A stretch of 48,076 bases of DNA, from NCBI GenBank assembly GCA_013373515.1, contig JABXHR010000082.1, positions 1 through 48,076 of the forward strand, read 5' to 3'. Below the pieces are notes generated by a model, which ran no database searches, had not been told where the DNA came from, and worked only from the letters and a program-made list of their open reading frames with translations. Made by a program: the position numbers and the translations under genes. Positions 26,063 to 33,650 of this stretch are shown here, piece after piece; positions within the stretch are counted from its first letter, which is position 1; each line of letters starts with the position of its first letter. Source of the DNA: Gammaproteobacteria bacterium (GTDB lineage Bacteria; Pseudomonadota; Gammaproteobacteria; JABXHR01).

Positions 26063-27015
26063 TCGGTCTCCAGCAGATCAATGGAGTGGGCGGGTTTTTC
26101 CACACCACGCAAGGTGGACAGCGGCATGTCTTTGGCCAACAACAAAAAGTCGCGAATATAACTGCGCCCCAAATCGGCCTCGCGTACGGCTGCGTAAAGC
26201 GTACTAAATATCCCCTCACCCATGCGCAACGGCACCACAATGCCACGGTCGGTATATTCGACGGCGGCCCAGCTGGGCACAGCGGTTACGCCTCGACCCG
26301 ACGCGACCAATTGCATCATGATTGCCGTGATTTCAACTTGTCTGGTGGCTTTGGGTGCAAGTCCAGCCGGATGCAAAAATTTGCGGTAAACATCAAGCTT
26401 TTGCGGGGCGACCGGATACACAATCAGCGTTTCAGACTTGAGATCCTCTGGCGTCACAAAGCCCTGCTTCGCCAGCGCATGATGGCGCGAGACGATCAGC
26501 ACACTCTCATAGTCGAACAATGGAATATAGCTAATACCATTGATCGGTTCCGGGTCCGATGTCACCACCAAATCCAGCGCCGATTCGGCCAAGGCATTAA
26601 GCGGATCAAACAAATGCCCGCTGGCGATATCGACCTCGACATCCGCCCAATTTTCACGAAACTGATCCAAAGTTGGCATCAGCCATTGATAACAACTGTG
26701 ACATTCAATAGCGAGATTTAGACGCCCCGCCTCGCCCGTCGACAACCTCGCAAGCTTGGCCTCGTACTCTACAAATTGCGGCAATAAATCGCGGGCAGCT
26801 TCCAACACCACCTGCCCCAATGCCGTCACGCGGTAGGGACGTTTGCGACGCAAGACTAACTCGCCGCCGATACGCTGCTCCAGCTCGCGCAGCTGGTGAG
26901 AAAGTGCTGAGGACGTGACATTTAGCTGCTCTGCGGCCACCGACAACGACTGTGTAGTCAGAACGGTTTGCAACAATTCTAACGCTCTACGATCTATTAA
27001 CTGAGTTTTTTTCAC
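26053..27015 (-). CDS. metR: LysR-family methionine regulator MetR
   Basis: 320 residues. The helix-turn-helix (RALELLQTVLTTQSLSVAAEQLNVTSSALSHQLRELEQRIGGELVLRRKRPYRVTALG) and the core strongly resemble E. coli MetR: LNLAIECHSCYQWLMPTLDQFRENWADVEVDI, FDYESVLIVSRHHAL, SETLIVYPV and LDVYRKFLHPAGLAP. MetR activates methionine genes with homocysteine as co-effector. Start GTG 27015. It is divergent from metF, with a MetR-box-like inverted repeat at 27033-27045, which supports both identity and autoregulation. Confidence 0.92.
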   Translation of the reverse strand: MKKTQLIDRRALELLQTVLTTQSLSVAAEQLNVTSSALSHQLRELEQRIGGELVLRRKRPYRVTALGQVVLEAARDLLPQFVEYEAKLARLSTGEAGRLNLAIECHSCYQWLMPTLDQFRENWADVEVDIASGHLFDPLNALAESALDLVVTSDPEPINGISYIPLFDYESVLIVSRHHALAKQGFVTPEDLKSETLIVYPVAPQKLDVYRKFLHPAGLAPKATRQVEITAIMMQLVASGRGVTAVPSWAAVEYTDRGIVVPLRMGEGIFSTLYAAVREADLGRSYIRDFLLLAKDMPLSTLRGVEKPAHSIDLLETDQS

Positions 27016-27032
27016 TATTGCGACAAATATAT

Positions 27033-27045
27033 TGAGTTTTACTCA
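27033..27045. promoter_or_regulatory. MetR-box-like inverted repeat between metR and metF
   Basis: TGAG, five bases, CTCA, the spacing of the known MetR site TGAA-N5-TTCA with one symmetric change. It lies 18 bases from the metR start and about 49 from the metF start, so it could serve both promoters. Confidence 0.6.
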
Positions 27046-27093
27046 TTGTATATCTGCCGATATGCTTTGCACAACATTGAAAAGGACACCACC

Positions 27094-27942
27094 ATGAGCC
27101 AAGTTGATCTGAGTTTTGAATTGTTCCCCCCCAAAAACCCAAAACAGGAGGCGACATTTTGGAGAACCGTCGGTCAGCTCGAAACCTTTGCACCGAGCTA
27201 TGTTTCTCTGACTCGCGGTGCATTGGGCGCATCGACTGATCACGACCAAGTGCTGTTTGATTTGCATCAAGCCGTGTCCTGCAAAGTTGCTGGCCACATC
27301 ACCACACGCGGTGCAAATCGTCATGAACTCAGCAAACTGCTTGGTGAGTGGCATCAGCGCGGCATCCGCGACTTAGTTGCTTTGCGCGGCGACGGTGAGG
27401 CGGCGGCAGATGAATTGCCCGATGCCACGGCGCTGGTCGAATTGGCTCGTGAATTGGGTGGTTTCGACATCAAGGTCGCGGGATACCCTGAAACCCACCC
27501 CAAGGCGCAAAGCCGTGCAGCTGATGTCGCCGTCGCCAAGGCAAAGGTAGACGCTGGTGCCAGCGAAATTTTGACCCAGTTCTTCTTTGAAGCCAATGAT
27601 TTCCTGCGCTATCGCGACGACTGTGCGGCTGCGGGCATTGATGTCCCCGTGGTACCCGGTATTTTGCCCATCGCCGACTATCAGCGCGTGCGTCAATTTG
27701 CAGCGCAGTGCGGTGCTAGCGTACCGGATCGCTTTGATGAGATTTTCGAAGGATTGGAGGGCAATGTCGCCGTGCAACGCGAGTTGGGCGTCGATCTCGC
27801 GTCAGAGCTATGCGACAAGCTCAATCGAGAGGGGGTTGAGCGCTTTCATATTTATACGCTCAACATTCCGAATTTCGCCACCAAACTGGCAGAGAACTTG
27901 GTGCGAGAGTTCGCACCACAGCCAATACGCTTGGTGTCTTAA
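27094..27942 (+). CDS. metF: 5,10-methylenetetrahydrofolate reductase
   Basis: 282 residues, the size of bacterial MetF. It reduces methylene-THF to methyl-THF using FAD and NADH. Family features: LSFELFPPKNPKQEATFW (catalytic Glu in SFEFFPP-type motif), FAPSYVSLTRGALG, HITTRG, LVALRGDG, KVAGYPETHP, GASEILTQFFFEANDFLRYRDDC, VPGILPI and FHIYTLN. ATG 27094 with AAGGA upstream. Its product is a methyl donor for methionine synthesis; the neighbouring metR and the downstream homocysteine methyltransferase fit the same pathway. Confidence 0.95.
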   Translation: MSQVDLSFELFPPKNPKQEATFWRTVGQLETFAPSYVSLTRGALGASTDHDQVLFDLHQAVSCKVAGHITTRGANRHELSKLLGEWHQRGIRDLVALRGDGEAAADELPDATALVELARELGGFDIKVAGYPETHPKAQSRAADVAVAKAKVDAGASEILTQFFFEANDFLRYRDDCAAAGIDVPVVPGILPIADYQRVRQFAAQCGASVPDRFDEIFEGLEGNVAVQRELGVDLASELCDKLNREGVERFHIYTLNIPNFATKLAENLVREFAPQPIRLVS

Positions 27943-27948
27943 AATGGC

Positions 27949-28389
27949 TTAATGGCCCTCGTACACTTGGATGGTTTCTAGCTTCCCCGTCCAAGTTTTT
28001 TGGCGAAATTCAATGGTAATGCCCAGCAGTTGGTTGGGCGAGAAGGCGGTAAACCATCTCTCGACAGCCTCTGGCGAAGTGTCATCTGCATAAGACAGCA
28101 GATCCCGTTTAAAGCATTTTGAAGTGCTCGCTTCGGTGCTTGAGTTTTGCAAAATAAATGATGAGGTCTGCTGTTGGCCGTAGCGATTTTTAAGGGTAAT
28201 TTCGGGATAAAACCGGTCGCGTCGCCCCAGCGCGCGATCTAGACAAATCTCCAAAACATAGCCATCTTCAAGATTGGGCTCCATCACACTAACGTCCACC
28301 ACCTGCTGAGCCTCACAAAAAAATGTGCACGCTTTAGCCAGCGTTGGATTGCTAATCAAAAGCAATGTGGCGACAAACAACGGTTTCAT
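27949..28389 (-). CDS. Hypothetical secreted protein
   Basis: 146 residues from ATG 28389, with signal peptide MKPLFVATLLLISNPTLAKA. The mature protein has three Cys (CTFFC, then SKC) and alternating beta-like segments (VVDVSVMEPN, YVLEICLDRAL, PEITLKNRYGQQQTSSFILQN, LLGITIEFRQKTWTGKLETIQVYEG). No family recognised. Weak ribosome site. It follows the GGCT-like gene on the same strand after 62 bases, so it may be the last gene of a three-gene unit with it and the degenerate GGDEF/EAL gene. It ends 6 bases from the metF stop (convergent). Confidence 0.7.
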   Translation of the reverse strand: MKPLFVATLLLISNPTLAKACTFFCEAQQVVDVSVMEPNLEDGYVLEICLDRALGRRDRFYPEITLKNRYGQQQTSSFILQNSSTEASTSKCFKRDLLSYADDTSPEAVERWFTAFSPNQLLGITIEFRQKTWTGKLETIQVYEGH

Positions 28390-28451
28390 GGGGTATCGAC
28401 TAGTTTCAGTTAACCCATAAATCGGCCGATTAAGCCTTGGCTTTAACCTTA

Positions 28452-29042
28452 TCAATCGGGTTGAAAAGCATCTCTGGCTTCGAGTCGCGCAGCCCCGAGT
28501 ACTTCTGCCAAAACTTGATCAATCTGCTGAAGCCGAGCTTGCGATGCGGCCAAAGGTCGCGCATAGCGCGGCATGTGGCGATCGTTATACCAGTCACAAT
28601 CCCAATTGTGCGTCTGCTCGACAAATTGCGTGGCAAATGCCTCACTGACCTGCAGACAGCCATCGATAATCACGTCAACATAGGATTGTACAATGGGCGC
28701 AGCACGGGTCGGCGCACGATAGGTGTCAAGCAGATACACCCAGTTGTCAGCCCTCGCAAATGTGGTCTCGTCAACTGACAGTGCCGTGCGGGCATAGCCC
28801 CAAGGAAGCTCGCGCGCATCAAATGCGGACAGTTGATCATCATCAACACCAAACAAAATGCCATTGCAAACCGACTCTGAATTGAGAAAAACTGCGCCAG
28901 AAGCCATTCCAGCTGCTTCATTCAAAATCGAGAATCGACGCTCAAAGCCATCGACAGTTAGCGGTACAGACATCCCACTACCCGCTGTGCGTGAACGGCT
29001 ATCGGGTGAAATTAAGCTGCCATATCCAAAGATGCCGATCAT
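28452..29042 (-). CDS. Gamma-glutamylcyclotransferase-like protein
   Basis: 196 residues from ATG 29042 (AGGTGA just upstream). The N-terminus MIGIFGYGSLISPDSRSRT carries the YGSL substrate-cradle motif of the GGCT/AIG2/ChaC fold. FERRFSILNE, a GILFGVDDDQLSAFDARE segment with a possible catalytic Glu, and WVYLLD follow the family pattern. The fold covers cyclisation of gamma-glutamyl amines or glutathione breakdown; the substrate is not clear. 41 bases after the degenerate GGDEF/EAL gene, same strand. The open frame extends upstream without support. Confidence 0.78.
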   Translation of the reverse strand: MIGIFGYGSLISPDSRSRTAGSGMSVPLTVDGFERRFSILNEAAGMASGAVFLNSESVCNGILFGVDDDQLSAFDARELPWGYARTALSVDETTFARADNWVYLLDTYRAPTRAAPIVQSYVDVIIDGCLQVSEAFATQFVEQTHNWDCDWYNDRHMPRYARPLAASQARLQQIDQVLAEVLGAARLEARDAFQPD

Positions 29043-29083
29043 GCATTCACCTATGCCCAAAACTAGAAAGTGTACCCATAACT

Positions 29084-30562
29084 TTACGTAATTGGCAGTC
29101 TGATACTTTGATGTTCGAATTGACGGATCTCTTCGATGGTCAAGCGCTGCGCCGCTTGGCTGTAGATACTGTTCCACACCACATTCTCAGGCATGTGAGT
29201 GTCACAATCGGCACTCTCTAACTGCCCTACCAAGCAACAGGCGGCGTCACCCCACGACGGTTGCGCCAGACAATCAAGCTCGGAAATCAATTCTGCAACC
29301 TGCGCTTGGCGAATGTCGACGCCATGGTGCCAAATCGTGGTACCAATTGCGCAGGCACCCTGCGGATTCGCACTTCCCAGACTCCAAAATTTGGTGCTGC
29401 CCATCGGTAACGTGAAGTTGACTTGCTCTGAATATCTAGATGAAAAAGACAGCACCATTCCCAAGACGTAAACTCGGGGCTCGGCCGCATTTAAATAAGC
29501 AACATGACGCGCCAAGGTATCCGCGATCGCGCAAAATCCTGCAGTAATCTGTGCAGCCGATAGCGACCCCGTCACCTCGCGCCAAGGCACTTCCAAGCCC
29601 TCAATCACCACCAACGGTATGACTTCAAACGCCAGCGCCCCCTCGACCAGAGTTTGTTTTGCGGGCACATAGCGCAGCTCCAACGGAAGTTGTTTGATCA
29701 AGCGAAGCTGCTGACGTAGCGCAAGTTGAGCGCGATATTTTTCCAACAACGGAGCGGTGTAAATACAGGCCACTCGACCACTGGTTTTGGCGACAGTCAT
29801 TGCCACCATCGCTGCCGCGGACAATTGATCGAAATGAGCAAAATCGTCACGGCCAATGGCAATACCCACCGTAATCTTTAAAGGGTATTGGCGGCCATCA
29901 TATATATAGGGGGCACTGAGACGTTGACTCAGTCTGAAGAGTCGGTCGGTGGCCAGATCGGCCTCTGCAAAACGATCGAGTACCACCCAAAATTCGCCTG
30001 ACTCCGCCAGTGAATAACGATCTCTGTGTTTAATGTTACGTTGAATGCGCGCATGCAGAATCTCTTCAACATCGACCCGCTCAGATACCGAAAACCAAAG
30101 ACACAACATCACCACGCGATGTCGTGTACCCGCTCTAAGACCGACCAACTGACGAAGATCAGCGAGGCTTTGACATTTGTCGTCGCGCTGCTGAGGCTTT
30201 GCGTCGGCAGAGACTTGCCGCACCACCGTAACGCCAAACCAACCTGCGCCGAAATACCACAGTGAGGCGCGTTGCATCGGATGCTGCAGCCGCCCTTTGG
30301 CAGTTTCAACCGTCTGCCACCCCATTTCCCGAAGCGACGCGATGTAGTCCAGAGTGTGGGTTGACCGCTTGGGCAAAGCCCAGTGATGATGATTCTTAAG
30401 CCAAAAAAAGCGCCCAAAAGCATAGAGACCCGACGCGGTTGGCAGTGACCGCCAAAACAGGGATAATGTTGCGCCAACCGCAAACGCGATTGCCAGCAAA
30501 TCGTATTGACCGCCCGCAGCTGAGTTCTGCCAGAACTCATACAGTTGAATGTCCATTTCCAC
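29084..30562 (-). CDS. Membrane protein with degenerate GGDEF and EAL-like domains
   Basis: 492 residues. Two hydrophobic segments (about 22-38 and 101-115). A GGDEF-like domain follows (about 135-275) in which the active loop reads ESGEFWVVL (SGEF at 188-191 in place of GGDEF), with KITVGIAIGRDDF typical of the later GGDEF strand. The C-terminal half begins like an EAL domain (LPLELRYVPAKQTLVEGALAFEV, about 292-314) but lacks the NxE, DDxGxG and EGVE motifs. Catalysis is therefore unlikely; a regulatory or binding role as in CsrD or other degenerate GGDEF-EAL proteins is possible. Start is GTG 30562 or ATG 30556. Heads a possible operon with the GGCT-like and secreted-protein genes. Confidence 0.72.
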   Translation of the reverse strand: MEMDIQLYEFWQNSAAGGQYDLLAIAFAVGATLSLFWRSLPTASGLYAFGRFFWLKNHHHWALPKRSTHTLDYIASLREMGWQTVETAKGRLQHPMQRASLWYFGAGWFGVTVVRQVSADAKPQQRDDKCQSLADLRQLVGLRAGTRHRVVMLCLWFSVSERVDVEEILHARIQRNIKHRDRYSLAESGEFWVVLDRFAEADLATDRLFRLSQRLSAPYIYDGRQYPLKITVGIAIGRDDFAHFDQLSAAAMVAMTVAKTSGRVACIYTAPLLEKYRAQLALRQQLRLIKQLPLELRYVPAKQTLVEGALAFEVIPLVVIEGLEVPWREVTGSLSAAQITAGFCAIADTLARHVAYLNAAEPRVYVLGMVLSFSSRYSEQVNFTLPMGSTKFWSLGSANPQGACAIGTTIWHHGVDIRQAQVAELISELDCLAQPSWGDAACCLVGQLESADCDTHMPENVVWNSIYSQAAQRLTIEEIRQFEHQSIRLPIT

Positions 30563-30667
30563 GCCGAGAACGCTCCAAGCCGAGCGTATTCAAGTCCATT
30601 GAATCATGTGGATCTACAGAATCTCTAGTCACCCGTTGAGCGGCAATACAAGAATTCCTTAGGTCGA

Positions 30668-30680
30668 TGAATTAAATTCA
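30668..30680. promoter_or_regulatory. Perfect MetR-box consensus upstream of the homocysteine methyltransferase
   Basis: TGAA, TTAAA, TTCA, exactly TGAA-N5-TTCA, inside a 17-base palindrome (30666-30682). It lies about 85 bases before the chosen ATG. A metR gene is 3.6 kb away, so MetR control of this methionine gene is likely. Confidence 0.65.
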
Positions 30681-30764
30681 TCAACTCAATGAAGAACGCT
30701 CTCAACTACACTTTGACCATCTCCCCATAATTGGGGCAACGCTGTGAGTGGACAGAATCATTAT

Positions 30765-31787
30765 ATGAATACTTTTTCTCAGTTGCTGGCATCCGGCAAA
30801 CCCTTATTGGCCGACGGTGCCACGGGCACTAATCTCTTCAAAAAAGGCCTCGGCCCAGGTGACCCGCCAGAGCTTTGGAACGTCGATAACACCCAAGCCA
30901 TCTCCGAGCACTACGCCAGCTTTGTCGATGCGGGTGCGGATATTATATTGACCAATACTTTCGGCGCGAATCGCTACCGCCTCAAGTTACACCAAGCCCA
31001 AGACCGAACCATCGAGCTCAATCGAGCCGCAGCAGAACTGGCGCACGAGGTGATCAAAGCTTCAGGACGTACTGTCGCTGTCGCGGGATCAATTGGCCCG
31101 ACCGGTGAAATCCTAGAGCCATCGGGCAGCCTCACCAAAGATCAGGCCATCGAAGCCTTCAAAGAGCAGTGCGAAGGATTACTCGCAGGCGGGGTAGATG
31201 TGTTTTGGATCGAAACCATGTCATCGGCGGAAGAGATTGAAGCCGCCGTTGAAGCCTGCCAGCAATTCGATTTGCCGATTGTCTTTACTGCATCCATCGA
31301 TACCAACGGCAAAACCATGATGGGCATTAGCAGTGCACAGGTGGTGGAGATTGCCAAGAACCTTGGGACGCCATGCGCTTGCGGCACAAACTGTGGTGTG
31401 GGCGCCTCAGAGGTGGTGGCGGCCATCGAGCAAATGAACCAAGCCCGTGAAGGCGACAACACGCTGGCTCTGGTGGCCAAAGCGAACTGTGGCATCCCCC
31501 AGTTTGTCGGAGGCGAAGTAACCTATAACGGCACGCCTGAGCTCATGGCCGAGTATGCACATCTTGCACTCGATGCAGGCGCACGCATTATCGGGGGCTG
31601 CTGCGGCACCTCGCCCGAGCACTTAGCCGCGATGCGTCGAGCACTCGATAGCTATCAACCCAACACCACACCATCACTCGAGCTGATTGAAGAAAAACTG
31701 GGCGAAGTGTCAGAGGGAATGAAACGTCAGATGCGTGGCGAAGCAGATCCCAGCTCATCTCGTCGCGGTGGACGTCGTCGTCGCTAG
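30765..31787 (+). CDS. Homocysteine S-methyltransferase (betaine-homocysteine methyltransferase family)
   Basis: 340 residues from ATG 30765; GTG at 30744 would add seven. The protein transfers a methyl group to homocysteine to give methionine. Family features: LLADGATGTNLFKKGL, FVDAGADIILTNTFGANRYRL, VAGSIGPTGEILEP, and the zinc ligands in GTNCGVGA and IIGGCCGTSPEH (one Cys plus two adjacent Cys). The donor could be betaine, S-methylmethionine or another methyl compound. An odd basic tail ends the protein (SSSRRGGRRRR). A perfect MetR box lies upstream. The gene ends 4 bases past the stop of the convergent nuclease gene. Confidence 0.88.
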   Translation: MNTFSQLLASGKPLLADGATGTNLFKKGLGPGDPPELWNVDNTQAISEHYASFVDAGADIILTNTFGANRYRLKLHQAQDRTIELNRAAAELAHEVIKASGRTVAVAGSIGPTGEILEPSGSLTKDQAIEAFKEQCEGLLAGGVDVFWIETMSSAEEIEAAVEACQQFDLPIVFTASIDTNGKTMMGISSAQVVEIAKNLGTPCACGTNCGVGASEVVAAIEQMNQAREGDNTLALVAKANCGIPQFVGGEVTYNGTPELMAEYAHLALDAGARIIGGCCGTSPEHLAAMRRALDSYQPNTTPSLELIEEKLGEVSEGMKRQMRGEADPSSSRRGGRRRR

Positions 31788-32299
31788 TCTCTTGGCGGTT
31801 GCAGTTGACGCCAACGCCATGGCGTCTGCTGCAATCCGCGCTCTCGCCAAACCCCAACTTTCTGCTCAATCGCCCGTTGCTCCACATCTAACAAGTGCTC
31901 ATCCAAGCAGTAATGGCGGTAAACCACTGCCGCGCCCTGCTCGATCATCTGCCTTTGCACACTTTGACCATCGACGTAGATATCGGCGAGTACACGGTTG
32001 TAGCGATCTAATCCCCAATCCGTCACTGTAAACGGCTCATCCACCATGCTGGCAAGTGCTTGCTTGGCTTCACGGCCAAAGTGGCGCTGTTTTAGTTCGG
32101 GGGCGTCGATGCAGTTGAGACGTAGGCGAGTTTCGCCGGAGGGACATAGGGCGACGATTGAATCGCCGTCGATGATTTTAGGCTGAGTGCACTGATAGGT
32201 CGGGAGTTTGGGTTGCTTGGCAGAACAGCCAAGCAACCCCAGCACGCTGAGGAGTGCTACTTTAGAAGAATTTTTTGGCCATATCTGCCAAGCCACCAA
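31784..32299 (-). CDS. Thermonuclease-like (SNase) lipoprotein
   Basis: 171 residues. An N-terminal hydrophobic segment ends in a lipobox (VLGLLGC, Cys25). The staphylococcal-nuclease fold follows: KIIDGDSIVAL, ETRLRLNCIDAPEL (catalytic Arg, Asp and Glu region), FGREAKQAL, DRYNRVLADIYVDG (second catalytic Arg) and VYRHYCLDEHLLDVEQRA. It should cleave DNA or RNA outside the cytoplasm with calcium. Only TTG 32299 or GTG 32296 can start it, inside the 3' end of the upstream DUF937-like gene, so translation is probably coupled. Extra Cys may form disulfides. Confidence 0.8.
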   Translation of the reverse strand: MVAWQIWPKNSSKVALLSVLGLLGCSAKQPKLPTYQCTQPKIIDGDSIVALCPSGETRLRLNCIDAPELKQRHFGREAKQALASMVDEPFTVTDWGLDRYNRVLADIYVDGQSVQRQMIEQGAAVVYRHYCLDEHLLDVEQRAIEQKVGVWRERGLQQTPWRWRQLQPPRD

Positions 32300-32666
32300 T
32301 ACCCCCTACTGCGTCGAGCAAGTTGCCACCGCTTGACGCGTTATCAATCACACTTGGTACGGCTTCTGCCAAACCACCGGCCAGCTGATCGACGTCTAGA
32401 TTAAATTGTGATGCAACTGAAGCAAGTTTGTCGCTGCCGAGCGCATTGACGACATCGCTAATGTCTAGGCCATCGTTCGCGCCATCGCCGAGCCAAGAGC
32501 TCACCGCCGAGGACAAGCCGCCCGCATTGAACGAGGATACCAAACCTGCGACATCAATACCGCCGTCACCGTTGCCCATGAGTTGCTCGACAACCGACTG
32601 AACGGTATCGCCATCTACCCCAAGCTTATCGGCCAGCACGTTGGTCACAATTTTCATTAAATCCAT
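32262..32666 (-). CDS. DUF937/YidB-like protein
   Basis: 134 residues from ATG 32666, with GGAG seven bases upstream. Composition is rich in Gly, Ala, Ser and Asp. Repeated helix pairs (VTNVLADKLGVDGDTVQSVVEQLMG, LDISDVVNALGSDKLASVASQFNLDVDQLAGGLAEAVPSVID) end with NLLDAVGGIGGLADMAKKFF, as in the DUF937/YidB family of unknown function. No signal peptide. The 3' end overlaps the start of the nuclease gene by about 38 bases. Confidence 0.78.
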   Translation of the reverse strand: MDLMKIVTNVLADKLGVDGDTVQSVVEQLMGNGDGGIDVAGLVSSFNAGGLSSAVSSWLGDGANDGLDISDVVNALGSDKLASVASQFNLDVDQLAGGLAEAVPSVIDNASSGGNLLDAVGGIGGLADMAKKFF

Positions 32667-32774
32667 GGTCAAACTCCAATGATTAGTTCAGTAAAAATGT
32701 TGTGACCGCGAAGGATACCGCCTCACCAACGTCTCAAACTGAACTATTTAACAAAATGGCCGATAATTTTAACC

Positions 32775-33650
32775 ATGAGCAACGCAACGCCAGACCCAAT
32801 CGCCATTCAAAATGGCCTAAAACAACATCGGTACCTAGCTGATTTGCCATTGTCCGTGGCCATCAGCTGCGCGATGGATCTTAAGCGACCTCTGCTTTTA
32901 GAGGGCGAACCTGGCATTGGCAAAACTGCATTGGCCAATGCCCTAGCCAACGTTTGTGGTACCACGCTGATACGGTTGCAATGTCACAACGATTTGTCGT
33001 TGGAGGACGCGAGCTACGAATGGGACACCGCTGCGCAACTGCTCGCCGTGCAAGCGGGCAAAACCGATAACATCTACGATCGCGAATTTCTGTTACCGCG
33101 CCCATTGCTGCGCGCCATCAGCGAGCAACCGGCACCTGTGCTGTTGATCGACGAAATCGATCGAGCGGAGGAATCGTTCGAGGCTTTACTTCTGGAGTAT
33201 CTCGGCGAATGGCAAATCAGTATCCCCCAATACGGTACCGTACGCGCCGAGCAAACGCCGATGGTGATTTTGACCTCCAACGGCGAGCGCAGTTTGTCCG
33301 ATGCGCTGCGACGTCGCTGCCTGTTTAACCATATGCAGTTCCCAGAGGATGCTGCCGTGGTCGATATTGTGCAAATGCATCGCCCTGAGCTCGCACCCAA
33401 AGCAGCACAACAGATTCAAAGCTTGGTCGCCAGTTTGCGTAGCAAGTCATTCGAGAAGCCGCCAGGCATCGCCGAAGCGCTCGATTTGGCGGCAGCGCTA
33501 TCGCACTTGGGCTATGACTTTTTTGACGAGCGCAAAGTCGAACAAATTCGTCAATTGCTGCCCACATTGGTCAAAACCACGCGCGACTGGCGGCTGGTGG
33601 ACGATGCAACGCTCGCCGATCTCGCTTGGAGCGTGTCACTGGTGCGCTAA
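32775..33650 (+). CDS. MoxR-type AAA+ ATPase (CoxD-like)
   Basis: 291 residues. Walker A GEPGIGKTA (about 44-52), Walker B VLLIDEIDRAEE (about 122-133), sensor 1 VILTSNGERSLSDALRRRCLF with the Arg finger region, and a C-terminal lid. Members of the MoxR/CoxD group are chaperone ATPases that help insert metals or mature enzymes together with a VWA protein. ATG 32775. The stop overlaps the ATG of the VWA gene by one base (TAATG), so the two are translationally coupled. No CO dehydrogenase or other obvious client gene is adjacent. Confidence 0.9.
   Translation: MSNATPDPIAIQNGLKQHRYLADLPLSVAISCAMDLKRPLLLEGEPGIGKTALANALANVCGTTLIRLQCHNDLSLEDASYEWDTAAQLLAVQAGKTDNIYDREFLLPRPLLRAISEQPAPVLLIDEIDRAEESFEALLLEYLGEWQISIPQYGTVRAEQTPMVILTSNGERSLSDALRRRCLFNHMQFPEDAAVVDIVQMHRPELAPKAAQQIQSLVASLRSKSFEKPPGIAEALDLAAALSHLGYDFFDERKVEQIRQLLPTLVKTTRDWRLVDDATLADLAWSVSLVR

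Noticed and set aside
30716-30732. CCCCA-TAAT-TGGGG hairpin as terminator or riboswitch
   Set aside because: The stem is only five base pairs with no T run and no match to a riboswitch I know. It may be chance.
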